A DNA stretch of 64,000 nucleotides from AP-15 sp963812675 (GTDB lineage: Bacteria; Pseudomonadota; Alphaproteobacteria; ATCC43930; CGMCC-115725). Made by a program: the position numbers and the translations under genes. The DNA lies in NCBI GenBank assembly GCA_963812675.1, contig CAWEWR010000022.1:62001-126000 (forward strand). The letters run 5' to 3'. The notes under the pieces are model-generated. The model was given only the letters and a program-made list of their open reading frames with translations, was not told the origin of the DNA and ran no database searches. The number at the start of each line of letters is the position of its first letter. Within the stretch, counting starts at the first letter, position 1. This document shows, in pieces, positions 9,239 through 17,987 of this stretch.

Positions 9239-10519
9239 TTAGGCGATGACGAGGTCGGGTACCATTTCGACGTCTTTGGTCTCGGGTCCGAGCGCCAACG
9301 CGAGGATGAAGTTGAGCAGCCCGAGCATCGCGCCCACCAGCATCGGAAGCGCGAAGCCGAGGTTCCACGACGGGTTGGTCGCGAAGTAGGTGAGGATCGG
9401 CGGCACCAGCCCGCCGGCCACCGCGCCGACGTGATAGCTGAACGCGGACGCCGTCGCGCGCACTTCGGTTGGGTACCGCTCGTTCAAAAAGGCCGGGATC
9501 TGACCGTACATCCCACCACCGGCAAACAGGCCGATCGCGATGAAGCCGCCGACGATCACCAATGTGTCTTCAGACAGCAGGTAGATCGGCACGATGATCA
9601 GCGAGATGGCGGCTGGGATGATCATCGCCAGGCGGCGCCCGATGCGGTCGGACACCAAACCCCAGCTTGAGCTGGCCAGGAATACAAGCACGTTGGCCAG
9701 CATGATCGGGGTCGCAATCAGAGCGGTGCTCAAATGCAGATCCGTTTGCAGATGGGTCGCGAACAGCGCATTGATCGAGTAGTAGGTGACAAAGCCGGCA
9801 CACTGGAACCAGCACGCATTCAGCACGTTGCCGATGATCCCGCGGCGGAAGATCGCGGCGAGCGGCGCCTTGACCACACGCTTCGACGCCTTCTGCAGCC
9901 GCTGGTTCTCGACCCAAACTTCGGGCTCCTTGACGAAGAAGCGGACATAGACGATCGCCAGCGCCGGGGCGATGCCGATCCACAGCATGCCGCGCCAGCC
10001 GAAGCTGTCGAACAGCAACCAATAGCACGCGCTCGACAGCAGGAAGCCGAGACCCCAAGAGCCCTGCAACACGCCGCTCATTAAGCCGCGCGAGCGCTGC
10101 GGCCATTGCTCCATCGCCAGTGCGGCGCCGCACGGCCACTCGGCACCCATACCGATGCCGAGCAGCGTACGGAACAAGAGAAGGAACCAGAATGTCGGCG
10201 AGAACCCGGCAATGAAGTTGCAGACCGAGAACCAGGCGATCGAGATCATCAGCGGCGTTTTGCGGCCCATCCGGTCGGCCATCCAGCCCGCCGCCGTCGC
10301 GCCGACAAGGCGCATCCACAGGGTCAGGGTGAAGACGATCGCGACATCGGTCAGCGGAACGTTAAATTCCTTCGCGATCGGCGCCATGATCAGCAGGAAT
10401 ACGGTGAAGTCGAACGCGTCCAAGGTCCAGCCGAGCCAAGCGGCAACGTAGGCGTACCACTGATCCTTGGTCGGTTCCTTCCACCAGGGGAGGGCCCTTA
10501 ATGTCTCCGCCGCCGCCAT
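9239..10519 (-). CDS. MFS transporter, sialate/lactate:H+ symporter-like (paralogue 2)
   Basis: 426 residues from the ATG at 10517-10519. I prefer this start to an upstream one because AGAGAGGTGAGG precedes it and the N-terminus (MAAAETLRALPWWKEPTKD) then matches its two paralogues. It carries the same signatures, DAFDFTVFLLIMAPI, GWMADRMGRKTPLM and GMGAEWPCGAALAMEQWP, and ends in ALGPETKDVEMVPDLVIA. It is separated from paralogue 1 by about 70 bases and from paralogue 3 by 186 bases, so each copy may have its own promoter. Its upstream region shares a motif with paralogue 3. Confidence 0.85.
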   Translation of the reverse strand: MAAAETLRALPWWKEPTKDQWYAYVAAWLGWTLDAFDFTVFLLIMAPIAKEFNVPLTDVAIVFTLTLWMRLVGATAAGWMADRMGRKTPLMISIAWFSVCNFIAGFSPTFWFLLLFRTLLGIGMGAEWPCGAALAMEQWPQRSRGLMSGVLQGSWGLGFLLSSACYWLLFDSFGWRGMLWIGIAPALAIVYVRFFVKEPEVWVENQRLQKASKRVVKAPLAAIFRRGIIGNVLNACWFQCAGFVTYYSINALFATHLQTDLHLSTALIATPIMLANVLVFLASSSWGLVSDRIGRRLAMIIPAAISLIIVPIYLLSEDTLVIVGGFIAIGLFAGGGMYGQIPAFLNERYPTEVRATASAFSYHVGAVAGGLVPPILTYFATNPSWNLGFALPMLVGAMLGLLNFILALALGPETKDVEMVPDLVIA

Positions 10520-10584
10520 CGCCTCACCTCTCTGTTCATACCCGGCTCGTTCTGGCGAGCCCTGCAAGAACTGTAGTGAAGCAT

Positions 10585-10607
10585 TGCGCGATTGTCTCTT
10601 GTTTTTT
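10585..10607 (-). promoter_or_regulatory. Shared upstream motif of MFS paralogue 2
   Basis: A 23-base stretch containing gtctctt (10594-10600) and a run of six T on the + strand. It matches 12043-12065 at 18 of 23 positions. The distance from gtctctt to the start codon is 75 bases here and 72 at paralogue 3, which suggests a common promoter or operator rather than chance. The surrounding region (gtgattaatttctaatcatg) is AT-rich and includes a small palindrome, attaatttctaat. Confidence 0.45.
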
Positions 10608-10705
10608 GTGATTAATTTCTAATCATGTCGCTTTTACCGTGTAGCCTGCGTCAAAGCGAAGCAGCGCCCGGCGCGAGCACTCGCGGCTCGTTGCCGCACC
10701 CGCGA

Positions 10706-11980
10706 TCAGGCTACCACCAGATCAGGCACTAGCTCCTTGCCCCGGGTTTCCGGGCTGATGGCCATTGCGAGGACCAGGCTCACGCAAGCGACCGTCGTCC
10801 CGATCAGCATCGGGATCGCGAACCCGAGCTGCCAGCTGGTTGCGAGGTAGGCAAGGATGGGTGCTACCAAGCCGCCGAAGATCGCACCCTGGTGGTAGAC
10901 GAAGCCGCCCGCGGTCGCCCGCACCTCGGTCGGGAAGCGCTCGGACAGGTAAGCCGGGTATTGGGCGTGCATGCCACCGGCGCCGAACGCACCCTGCAAG
11001 GTAAAGAAAATGACGATCATCGTGTAGTTGGTGGTCAGGAGGTAGAGCGGCGCCACTGGGATAGTCAGAATGGCCGGGATCATAATCGCCCAGCGGCGGC
11101 CGACGCGGTCGGCGAACCAACCCCAGAGCGACCCCGATAGGAAAAACATCAGACTCTGCAACAAGACCGGCAGCGCTACATGCCCGGGGGTCAAGTGCAG
11201 GTCCCTCTGCAGATAGGTCGGGAACAAACCGCCGATCGAATAGCCGACGATAAAGGCGCTGGCCATCATCCAGCATGCGCTCAGCGTGTTGCCGAGCAGA
11301 CCCCGCTTGAAGATGCTGAACAGCGGCGTGCGGACTTCGCGATGCTGAGTACGCTGCAGGCGCCGGTTCTCCACCCAGACTGGCGGCTCCTTGACGAAGA
11401 TCCGAATGTAGACGATCAGCAGCGCCGGCAGGACGCCGAGCGCCAGCAAGCCGCGCCAGCCGATCGAATCGTATAAGAGGCCGTAGGCGGCGCTCGACAG
11501 TACCGCGCCCAGACCCCACGACGACTGCAGCACGCCGCCCATGAAGCCGCGCGAGCGGATCGGCCAATTCTCCATCGCCAAGGCCGCGCCGACCGGCCAC
11601 TCCGCCCCCATGCCGATGCCCAACAGGGCGCGGAACAGGAACAGGAACCAGAAGGCCGGAGAAAAGGCGGCGATGAAATTGCAGGCCGAGTACCACGCGA
11701 TCGAAATCATCAACGGCTTCTTGCGCCCCATCCGATCGGCCAGCCAGCCCGAGGCGGTGGCGCCCACCAGACGCATCCATAATGTCAACGTGAAGACGGC
11801 GGTGACCTCGGTCAGCGGCACGCCGAATTCCTGCGAGATCGGCAGCATGATCAGCAGAAAAATCGTGAAATCGAACGCGTCGAGGGTCCACCCGAGCCAA
11901 GCTGCTACCCAGGCGTACCACTGCTCTTTCGTCGGCTCTTTCCACCAAGGGATGTTATTAGCGGCTTCGATCGTCGCCAT
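10706..11980 (-). CDS. MFS transporter, sialate/lactate:H+ symporter-like (paralogue 3)
   Basis: 424 residues from the ATG at 11978-11980, which is preceded by GGGAGGAGG; a TTG six codons upstream lacks a comparable site. Starts MATIEAANNIPWWKEPTKEQ. Key motifs are DAFDFTIFLLIMLPI, GWLADRMGRKKPLM, GMGAEWPVGAALAMENWP and a C-terminal SPETRGKELVPDLVVA. It is the upstream member of the three-gene tandem array and is divergent from the broken MFS gene at 12114. Tandem paralogues suggest local duplication followed by specialisation to different carboxylates. Confidence 0.85.
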   Translation of the reverse strand: MATIEAANNIPWWKEPTKEQWYAWVAAWLGWTLDAFDFTIFLLIMLPISQEFGVPLTEVTAVFTLTLWMRLVGATASGWLADRMGRKKPLMISIAWYSACNFIAAFSPAFWFLFLFRALLGIGMGAEWPVGAALAMENWPIRSRGFMGGVLQSSWGLGAVLSSAAYGLLYDSIGWRGLLALGVLPALLIVYIRIFVKEPPVWVENRRLQRTQHREVRTPLFSIFKRGLLGNTLSACWMMASAFIVGYSIGGLFPTYLQRDLHLTPGHVALPVLLQSLMFFLSGSLWGWFADRVGRRWAIMIPAILTIPVAPLYLLTTNYTMIVIFFTLQGAFGAGGMHAQYPAYLSERFPTEVRATAGGFVYHQGAIFGGLVAPILAYLATSWQLGFAIPMLIGTTVACVSLVLAMAISPETRGKELVPDLVVA

Positions 11981-12042
11981 CGCCCTCCTCCCGTTCAAAA
12001 CAGCCCCTACTGCGAGGGCTTGTCAAAACGGTAGACCGCTCA

Positions 12043-12065
12043 TGCGAGAAAGTCTCTTACTTTTT
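12043..12065 (-). promoter_or_regulatory. Shared upstream motif of MFS paralogue 3
   Basis: Counterpart of the motif at 10585-10607: gtctctt at 12052-12058 followed two bases later by six T. It lies 72 bases before the start codon of paralogue 3. It is also about 50 bases upstream of the divergent MFS gene at 12114, so it could serve both directions. Confidence 0.45.
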
Positions 12066-12113
12066 TAACCTTGTGTAACTTGCCGAAATCGGCCCAGCGG
12101 AGCGGCGGAAGCC

Positions 12114-13395
12114 ATGGAGGAAGAGCACGGCGGCGTGATGCGGGAGCTCGGTGCGGCCGAAGCAGAAAGTCTCGCCGCGGTGCAATGGCAACGCACGCTG
12201 TGGATCATGGTCGGCATTCAATTTATCATGACGGGGGCGTTCTCGATGCTGAGCCCGATCATGCCGCTGCTGCTGCCCGAGCTCGGGGTCGAGACGGCGA
12301 GCGCGGTGGATCTCTGGGCCGGCATCCTCAACGGCGTCACCTCCTTTGTCGCGGCGTTTGCTTCACCGGTGTGGGGGCGGGTCGCCGACCGCCGTGGCCG
12401 AAAGCTGATGCTGCTGCGCTCGAGCCTCGCCATCGGCGTGTTCACCGCACTGATGGGCGTCGCGGCGAATGTGTGGCAGTTTTTTGCGTTTCGCGCGCTG
12501 ATGGGCGTGTTCGCTGGATTTTCCAGCGCAGCTATCGCATTGGTGGCGAGCCAGGTCCCGGAGGGGCGGCTCGGCTATGCCCTCGGCTGGCTCAGCAGGG
12601 GCCAGCTCGTGGGTTCCCTGGTGGGGCCTCTGATCGGCGGTGCATTGGCCGATCTGACCGGCAGCTACCGCATTCCGTTCTATTGCACCTCGGCAATGAT
12701 CTTGCTGTCGCTGGCTCTGGTCTGGTTCGCCGTCGACGAGCGCTTTGTGGCGCCGCCAAGTGGTCGCGGCAGGACGTTCGATCCTCAGCAGCCTGATCGC
12801 GGTAGCGAGCACGCCGGTTCTGTTGGCACTGTTCTTTGTGCTGATGATGGCGCAATTCGGGGTGCGCACCGTGCAGCCGATTGTCACTTTATATGTCCAG
12901 GAAATGGTCGGTCCCCGTCCCGATCTCGCCACCCTGAGCGGCATCGCGTTTTCAGTGACCGGGCTCGCCAATGTCATTGCGGCACCGTTCCTCGGCAATC
13001 GCAGCGACCGGATCGGCTACCGCCGGGTATTGCTGATCTGCCTCTGTGGCGCGACCCTGACGACATTGCCGCAGGCCTTCACCGAGAATTATTGGCTGTT
13101 CACCGCCCAGCGGTTCGGCGTCGGGCTGTTCATCGGCGGCCTGCTGCCGACCGCCAATGCGCTGGTTGGCCGCCTCGTGCCGCGAGCCGAGCGCGGCACC
13201 ATCTACGGCATCACCGCTTCGGCGACGTTTCTCGGCAACTCGCTGGGGCCGTTGACCGGCGGCGCGGTCGCCGCCGCCTTCGGCCTGCGCTGGGTGTTCC
13301 TGGTGACGGCGGCCGTGCTGCTGGTCAACCTGGTATGGGTATATTACAAGGTCGACGATAAAGATGTGCTAACCCAGGGTACAGGGTATAGCTGA
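12114..13395 (+). pseudogene. MFS transporter (DHA1-like), interrupted by a frameshift
   Basis: The two halves of one 12-helix MFS protein lie in different frames. The first half runs from the ATG at 12114 and holds helices 1-6: GIQFIMTGAFSMLSPIMP, then the motif WGRVADRRGRKLMLL. It stays recognisable to about 12775 (WFAVDERFVAPPSGRG). The second half resumes one base later in the next frame from about 12770 (RSILSSLIAVASTPVLLALF) and runs to the stop at 13393-13395, with GNRSDRIGYRRVLLICL and a last helix before VYYKVDDKD. The first frame stays open by chance to 13361 with no membrane character. Either a real pseudogene or a one-base assembly error; no homopolymer is obvious at the break. 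Confidence 0.75.
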
Positions 13396-13526
13396 GGCGG
13401 ATATGAGCTTCGAAAACGGCTGGTAATTTTGGTGTGGACGGCCCACGAGGCCGGCGCGCGGCAAACCATCGCGCATCAAAAAAACCGGAAGCATCCGGGC
13501 TGAATGGCCAACTGATAGGAGGAAAC

Positions 13527-14579
13527 ATGAATAGACGCGCTTTTTTGGCCGCCTCTGCGGCCACTGCAACCATGGCGGGAGCGAAGACCGCAGCTGCCAA
13601 CACTCTGCCCTTGGGTCCGCTGCCGGACATGCGCTACCCGGACGCCCGCATCGAAAGCGCCGACAAGAAATTCTTCGGCACCCACTTTCCGGCCTTCGCC
13701 GGGACCGCCGGTGTCGAGCGGGTTGCCACGGGGTTCCGCTGGGCCGAGGGTCCGGCGTTCTTTCGCGAGGGCAATTATCTGATCTTCAGCGACATCCCCA
13801 ACAACCGGATGATGCGCCTCTTGTGGGATGACAACCATCTCAGCGTCTTCCGCGAGCCGTCGAACAACTCCAATGGCAATACGCACGATCCGCAAGGGCG
13901 CCTCGTGACCTGCGAGCACCGTGCCCGCCGCGTGACCCGCACCGAGCTCGACGGGACCATTACCGTCATCGCCGACAAATACAACGGCAAGCGGCTGAAT
14001 TCGCCCAACGACGTGGTGGTGGCGTCCAACGGCTCGATCTGGTTCACCGATCCGACCTACGGCATCGGCGGCAACTACGAAGGCCTCAAGCAAGCCCAAG
14101 AGCAGGATAAGCACTATGTCTTCCGAGTGGACGGCAAGACCGGCGAGATCAAGCCGATTGTCGATGACTTCACACAACCCAACGGAATCCTTCTCTCACC
14201 GGACGAAAAGAGGCTGTACGTCATCGACAGCGGCATCACCGATGGCGGTCCGTCGCACATCCGGGTGTTCGACGTCGACATCGAGACCGGCAAGCTGACG
14301 AACGGCAAGGTCTTCGCCGAGGGTTTTGCACCGGGAATTACCGACGGAATGCGCTGCGATATTGACGGCAATGTCTGGTGCAGCATGGGCTGGGCCGACC
14401 CGAAGGAGGATGGCGTGCGTTGCTACAGCCCTTCGGGCGATCTGCTCGGCAAGATCCACCTGCCGGAGACCTGCGCCAATTTGTGCTTTGGCGGGCCGCT
14501 CAGAAACCGTCTCTTCGTCTGCGGCAGCACCTCGGTCTATGCGCTCTACGTGGGCACGCAGGGCGCGCTGAAACCGTAA
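13527..14579 (+). CDS. SMP-30/gluconolactonase/LRE family protein, exported
   Basis: 350 residues. The ATG at 13527 has a strong AGGAGGA site, and the protein begins with a signal peptide, NRRAFLAASAATATMAGAKT, ending near AAANT; the RR pair suggests Tat export. The six-bladed propeller of SMP-30 lactonases is indicated by GFRWAEGPAFF (the metal-ligand Glu), NNSNGNTHDPQGRLVTCEH, NGKRLNSPNDVVV (Asn ligand), FTDPTYGIGG and DFTQPNGILLSPDEKRLYV with the catalytic Asp near YVIDSG. These enzymes hydrolyse sugar or other lactones in the periplasm. It follows the broken MFS gene on the same strand. Confidence 0.85.
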   Translation: MNRRAFLAASAATATMAGAKTAAANTLPLGPLPDMRYPDARIESADKKFFGTHFPAFAGTAGVERVATGFRWAEGPAFFREGNYLIFSDIPNNRMMRLLWDDNHLSVFREPSNNSNGNTHDPQGRLVTCEHRARRVTRTELDGTITVIADKYNGKRLNSPNDVVVASNGSIWFTDPTYGIGGNYEGLKQAQEQDKHYVFRVDGKTGEIKPIVDDFTQPNGILLSPDEKRLYVIDSGITDGGPSHIRVFDVDIETGKLTNGKVFAEGFAPGITDGMRCDIDGNVWCSMGWADPKEDGVRCYSPSGDLLGKIHLPETCANLCFGGPLRNRLFVCGSTSVYALYVGTQGALKP

Positions 14580-14617
14580 CCCGGTGAGATCCGCTCCGCA
14601 TCTAAAATCCGAGTGTG

Positions 14618-16906
14618 TCAGCCCCCCGGTGGTGACCCCGGACAAAGGGAGGTGCCGCCGCCATAGTAATAAGTGCAGAGCGGCAGGGTCACGCTCGTGC
14701 CGACGAAATCTGGAGATACCCCCGCGGGATAGTTGCGGTTTTGACACGTCGGCGGAGTGCTTGCGGTTATTTGTCTGACCTGCGGCCAGCCGTATCCTGT
14801 CATGTTGCGGGTCGCCTGCGGGTCCGCTCGCCACAACGCGTTCGGAACCTGATAAGGATCGTACTGGGTAACGTCATCGCAGACATACCGCATATTTGCT
14901 TGCTGGCAGGATGCGAGCGAATTGAATGACATGCTCCCACCCCCTGGACCCGAGACTACGCAGGTCCCGGTTGCCGGCGAGAACACCCACTGCGCCGGTT
15001 GCGCTGGATTGTTGGTAGCGCCGTGCGGACAGACGGTAATCGTATACGTCGTATACTGCTGCGGATCGCCGATCGCAGCGCTCGCTGGGCAATTCAATAG
15101 CCCGACCCCATCATCGAATTGCCAAGTGTATCCCTTGTAGCCCAGGGCATAAAGCGCGCGTACATAGTTCGTATTATGGATGGCATACATGCCGTCCGGT
15201 ATCAGATATGGACCAGACGATATCGCGAGGTGAGGACCTACTCGTTGCTGCGGCCCGGAATGCTGAGGGCAATAATAACTCAAAGTTGTCGAATTCGTGC
15301 CGTCGCAGCCCTCAGCCGCATAATAGCTCGACGAGGTGCAGCTGCCATTCGAACAATTCGCAGCGTGCGGGCTGGTGTCGGCTGGTGCGCCGAGTTGATC
15401 TTGTTCGAACCATTGATAAGGAGCGATGCAGGCCTTCGCTTGACCATTGGCATCGGGTTGATTCGACGCGTTCCATCGGGTCAGAAGATTGACCCCGCCG
15501 GCGATCAGCTGCTGCTGCGCCGGGTCGGTCGAGTAGATCGTGTTGGCATCTTCCGAAGGACAACTGGACAAATCTAACATCGACCCGTCGACAGAAGCTT
15601 CGGCCGCCGGCAGTGGATTGTTGCCGCTATTGTTATTGCAGGTAAGCGCGCTGGATTGCGCCCTCACGTCGACCCGCAGCGGAAAAGTAAATCCGTCGAC
15701 GGCGCTGACATCGTAATAATCGTTGGTTCCCAATGCACCACAGTTGGCGACGTTGGGATCTGCTTGACAGTTGGGAAAGCTGGGACCCGTGCTGCCCGGG
15801 TTGAAGGCGCAGTTCGACTGATTTGCCGGCTGCCTGGGGTCGCTAGAGAACATGCATCCGAACGAGACCTCGGCCAGCGTGTTGATCGCCGCCAACTCGG
15901 TATTTGCTGCTCCAATGGCACAGGGGCTTTGGCTGAACGGGTCGATGTCGTTGTTGGCACACCCCATAAAGAAGCTGAACCGGCCAGACGGGGCGCCGAT
16001 GTCTGGAATCTCGAAAGTCATGCTGTTGTTCCCAGAGGGCGGCAGCGGCGGCGCGGGCGCCGGTGGCGGGTTGACGCTGGGCGGTTGAGAATATGTCGTC
16101 GCCCCCGGGATTGTGATCTGCATTCCCTGGCTATAGATGTCGCCGCCCGGCATCTCCATGCCTTGGGAGTAGATCTGCCCTGCCCAAGGACCGCTCTGCG
16201 CCATCATCCCCTGGCTGTAGATATCACCTGTCGGAGATTGCATGCCTTGACTGATGATCGCTGGGGTACCGTCAACCGGCGCCGGCTGCGCCGGCGATGC
16301 TATCACTCCGGCGGCCGGCGGATCGTTGGTCCGATACGTTGTTTGGGCCGGAATCTGCACCGCGCCAACGAGCGTATCGACCCAAATCTCGGCCTTTCCA
16401 TTCGTGCCCTGATTACCGGGATCCTGCGGCACCGTCAGGATCCGGTCGAGAGTAAGGACGGTGCCTGCCGTGACGGGGCTGCTCGATATGCCGGTGATCA
16501 TAGCAGTCGGGCCGGGAGTGCTATTTTGCACGTCCGCGGAGGTTACGATCTCGATAAACTGGCCGGGGAGGAAATATAGGCTCGTGTCGCTCGGCGGTCC
16601 GGCAAGGGTTATACTCATGGCGCCGGCAGCGGGTTCCGCGGTCGCACCAGTACCGATAAATTGCTCCTGCTGCGCGTAGGGTCGAAACCAGCTCCCCGAA
16701 TTTTGTTGCGCCGCCACTTGGGACGGATTGCCGCCGGGTGTGAAAATCGCCCAAATATCGGTTGCGCACTGATTAAGGATTTCCAGACGCGGGTGAACGC
16801 CGGCAGTCGGGATGGGCGGGGGATTGGGCGGTGCGGGGCTCTGAGCGCTCGCAGCACCACACCTCATCGCGACAGCGACCAGGAGCAGCCAAGCGGTTGT
16901 TTTCAC
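14618..16906 (-). CDS. Secreted thaumatin-like protein with SQGM repeats and large insertions
   Basis: About 762 residues from a GTG at 16904-16906; an in-frame start at 16963 would add 19 residues. The N-terminus is a signal peptide (TTAWLLLVAVAM ... AASAQS). Thaumatin-family landmarks occur in order: LEILNQCATDIWAIFTPGG (family start, FEIVNxC...VWAA), LAEVSFGCMFSS, DYYDVSAVDGFTFPLRVDV (the TLP core DxYDVSxVDGFN), SSCPSE, TLSYYCPQHSG, and a closing TYTITVCPHG. Residues about 225-285 hold four SQGM units. The protein is about three times the usual TLP size, Cys-rich and rich in Asn/Pro/Gly. Plant TLPs bind or cut glucans; the role here is unknown. It is convergent with the SMP-30 gene. Confidence 0.6.
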   Translation of the reverse strand: MKTTAWLLLVAVAMRCGAASAQSPAPPNPPPIPTAGVHPRLEILNQCATDIWAIFTPGGNPSQVAAQQNSGSWFRPYAQQEQFIGTGATAEPAAGAMSITLAGPPSDTSLYFLPGQFIEIVTSADVQNSTPGPTAMITGISSSPVTAGTVLTLDRILTVPQDPGNQGTNGKAEIWVDTLVGAVQIPAQTTYRTNDPPAAGVIASPAQPAPVDGTPAIISQGMQSPTGDIYSQGMMAQSGPWAGQIYSQGMEMPGGDIYSQGMQITIPGATTYSQPPSVNPPPAPAPPLPPSGNNSMTFEIPDIGAPSGRFSFFMGCANNDIDPFSQSPCAIGAANTELAAINTLAEVSFGCMFSSDPRQPANQSNCAFNPGSTGPSFPNCQADPNVANCGALGTNDYYDVSAVDGFTFPLRVDVRAQSSALTCNNNSGNNPLPAAEASVDGSMLDLSSCPSEDANTIYSTDPAQQQLIAGGVNLLTRWNASNQPDANGQAKACIAPYQWFEQDQLGAPADTSPHAANCSNGSCTSSSYYAAEGCDGTNSTTLSYYCPQHSGPQQRVGPHLAISSGPYLIPDGMYAIHNTNYVRALYALGYKGYTWQFDDGVGLLNCPASAAIGDPQQYTTYTITVCPHGATNNPAQPAQWVFSPATGTCVVSGPGGGSMSFNSLASCQQANMRYVCDDVTQYDPYQVPNALWRADPQATRNMTGYGWPQVRQITASTPPTCQNRNYPAGVSPDFVGTSVTLPLCTYYYGGGTSLCPGSPPGG

Positions 16907-17087
16907 GATGTGCTCTCTATTCTGGATAAGTGGGCACGCCTCAAACCACCGCGCATTTACCAACAGCCACGGTTGACAAAGCGTTAATCACGCTTGCGAG
17001 ACCTGCAGCGGCCGTTCGGGGTTATTTCGGATTAGGCGATTATTATGCTCAGTTGTGAGCCGCATTGGCTTCCAAAAGGCTGAGAGA

Positions 17088-17336
17088 CTATCGCGCCTTT
17101 TGGGAACTAGACCGCTCAACGCCACGGTCAGGCAAACTGTCTTGGGTCGTCGTCGGGCAGTCGGGACGTGGCACGCCGCCGCGGCGCTCGTGTGGCACGT
17201 GGCAGTTGTCGACCCGTTGAGCATCGGAGGCTTTGTCGGACAGGCGCTCCTTCAGCGTCTGTGCTTCCTGGGCGATTGCCAGCGGTACCGACAAAACCAA
17301 GGCGCAGCTCAGAGCCAATACTTGAGCATTGATCAC
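17088..17336 (-). CDS. Small secreted protein translationally coupled to alkB
   Basis: 82 residues starting at a GTG (17334-17336) that overlaps the alkB stop as GTGA, with GAAAGG about 5 bases upstream. A clear signal peptide (INAQVLALSCALVLSVPLA, cleavage near AIAQEA) is followed by LKERLSDKASDAQRVDNCHV and then PHERRGGVPRPDCP. The pattern SDKASDxQRVDNCxVPxERR recalls short exported proteins of unknown function in rhizobia-like alphaproteobacteria, from memory. Two cysteines could form a disulfide. Coupling to a repair enzyme is odd for an exported protein. The function is unknown. Confidence 0.55.
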   Translation of the reverse strand: MINAQVLALSCALVLSVPLAIAQEAQTLKERLSDKASDAQRVDNCHVPHERRGGVPRPDCPTTTQDSLPDRGVERSSSQKAR

Positions 17337-17980
17337 AGCGCCTTTCGAAAGGTCAGATTGAAACGGCGATTGCCGATCAGCGGGTCTTTGCCTTCGGCAA
17401 GAGGCGCGATGCCGTGATAGACGAGGCGATCGGGACCGCCCCAAACCACAACATCGCCGCTCTCCAGCAGAATGCGGCGAGGCCGGTCGCTGCGATGGTT
17501 GCCTCCGAACAGGAAAATCGCCGGTAATCCAAGCGAGACCGAAACGATCGGCGCGGTCAGGTCGCGCTCGTTCTCGTCACGGTGCAGCGATAACCGGGTC
17601 CCGGGTTCGTACAGATTTATCAGACAAGCGTCAGGCTCGAAGCCGGGGTACCCCGCGGCCTCCGCAGCGCTTTCGGCAAGAAGCCGAAACGCCTCCGGCA
17701 TTGCGGGCCAGGGAGCACTGGTCATTGGGTCGATTTGCTCGTAGCGGTACCCTTTACGGTCCGTCACCCAGCCGGCGCGGCCGCAATTGGTCATGCCCAC
17801 TGACATCCGGAACCCGCCAGGCGTCATCATTTTGCGAAACGGCGCGACCGCAGTGATGCCGTCCACCTCTGCAACCAGCCGAGCAGCCATACCGCGGGCG
17901 AACCCCTGCAACACTACTGCTGCTTCGCTGAGCCGCTCGACAGCTCGCGCCGGATTAAGGCTGCTCAGCAGATCGCCCAA
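17333..17980 (-). CDS. alkB: AlkB-type Fe(II)/2-oxoglutarate-dependent DNA/RNA demethylase
   Basis: 215 residues, the normal AlkB length. The double-stranded beta-helix ligands are all present: HRDENE (His and Asp of HxD), LVYHGI (distal His) and RRFNLTFRKA (the two Arg that bind 2-oxoglutarate). NLYEPGTRLSLH and SVSLGLPAIFLFGG also match E. coli AlkB closely. It oxidatively removes methyl groups from 1-methyladenine and 3-methylcytosine. It lies 7 bases downstream of the aldolase gene and overlaps the small secreted gene. No Ada box or adjacent ada gene is seen. Confidence 0.93.
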   Translation of the reverse strand: MGDLLSSLNPARAVERLSEAAVVLQGFARGMAARLVAEVDGITAVAPFRKMMTPGGFRMSVGMTNCGRAGWVTDRKGYRYEQIDPMTSAPWPAMPEAFRLLAESAAEAAGYPGFEPDACLINLYEPGTRLSLHRDENERDLTAPIVSVSLGLPAIFLFGGNHRSDRPRRILLESGDVVVWGGPDRLVYHGIAPLAEGKDPLIGNRRFNLTFRKAL

Positions 17981-17987
17981 TGCGCTA

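Noticed and set aside
12775..13361. Continuation of the first MFS frame to 415 codons
   Set aside because: After about 12775 it has no membrane helices; the real second half is in the next frame.
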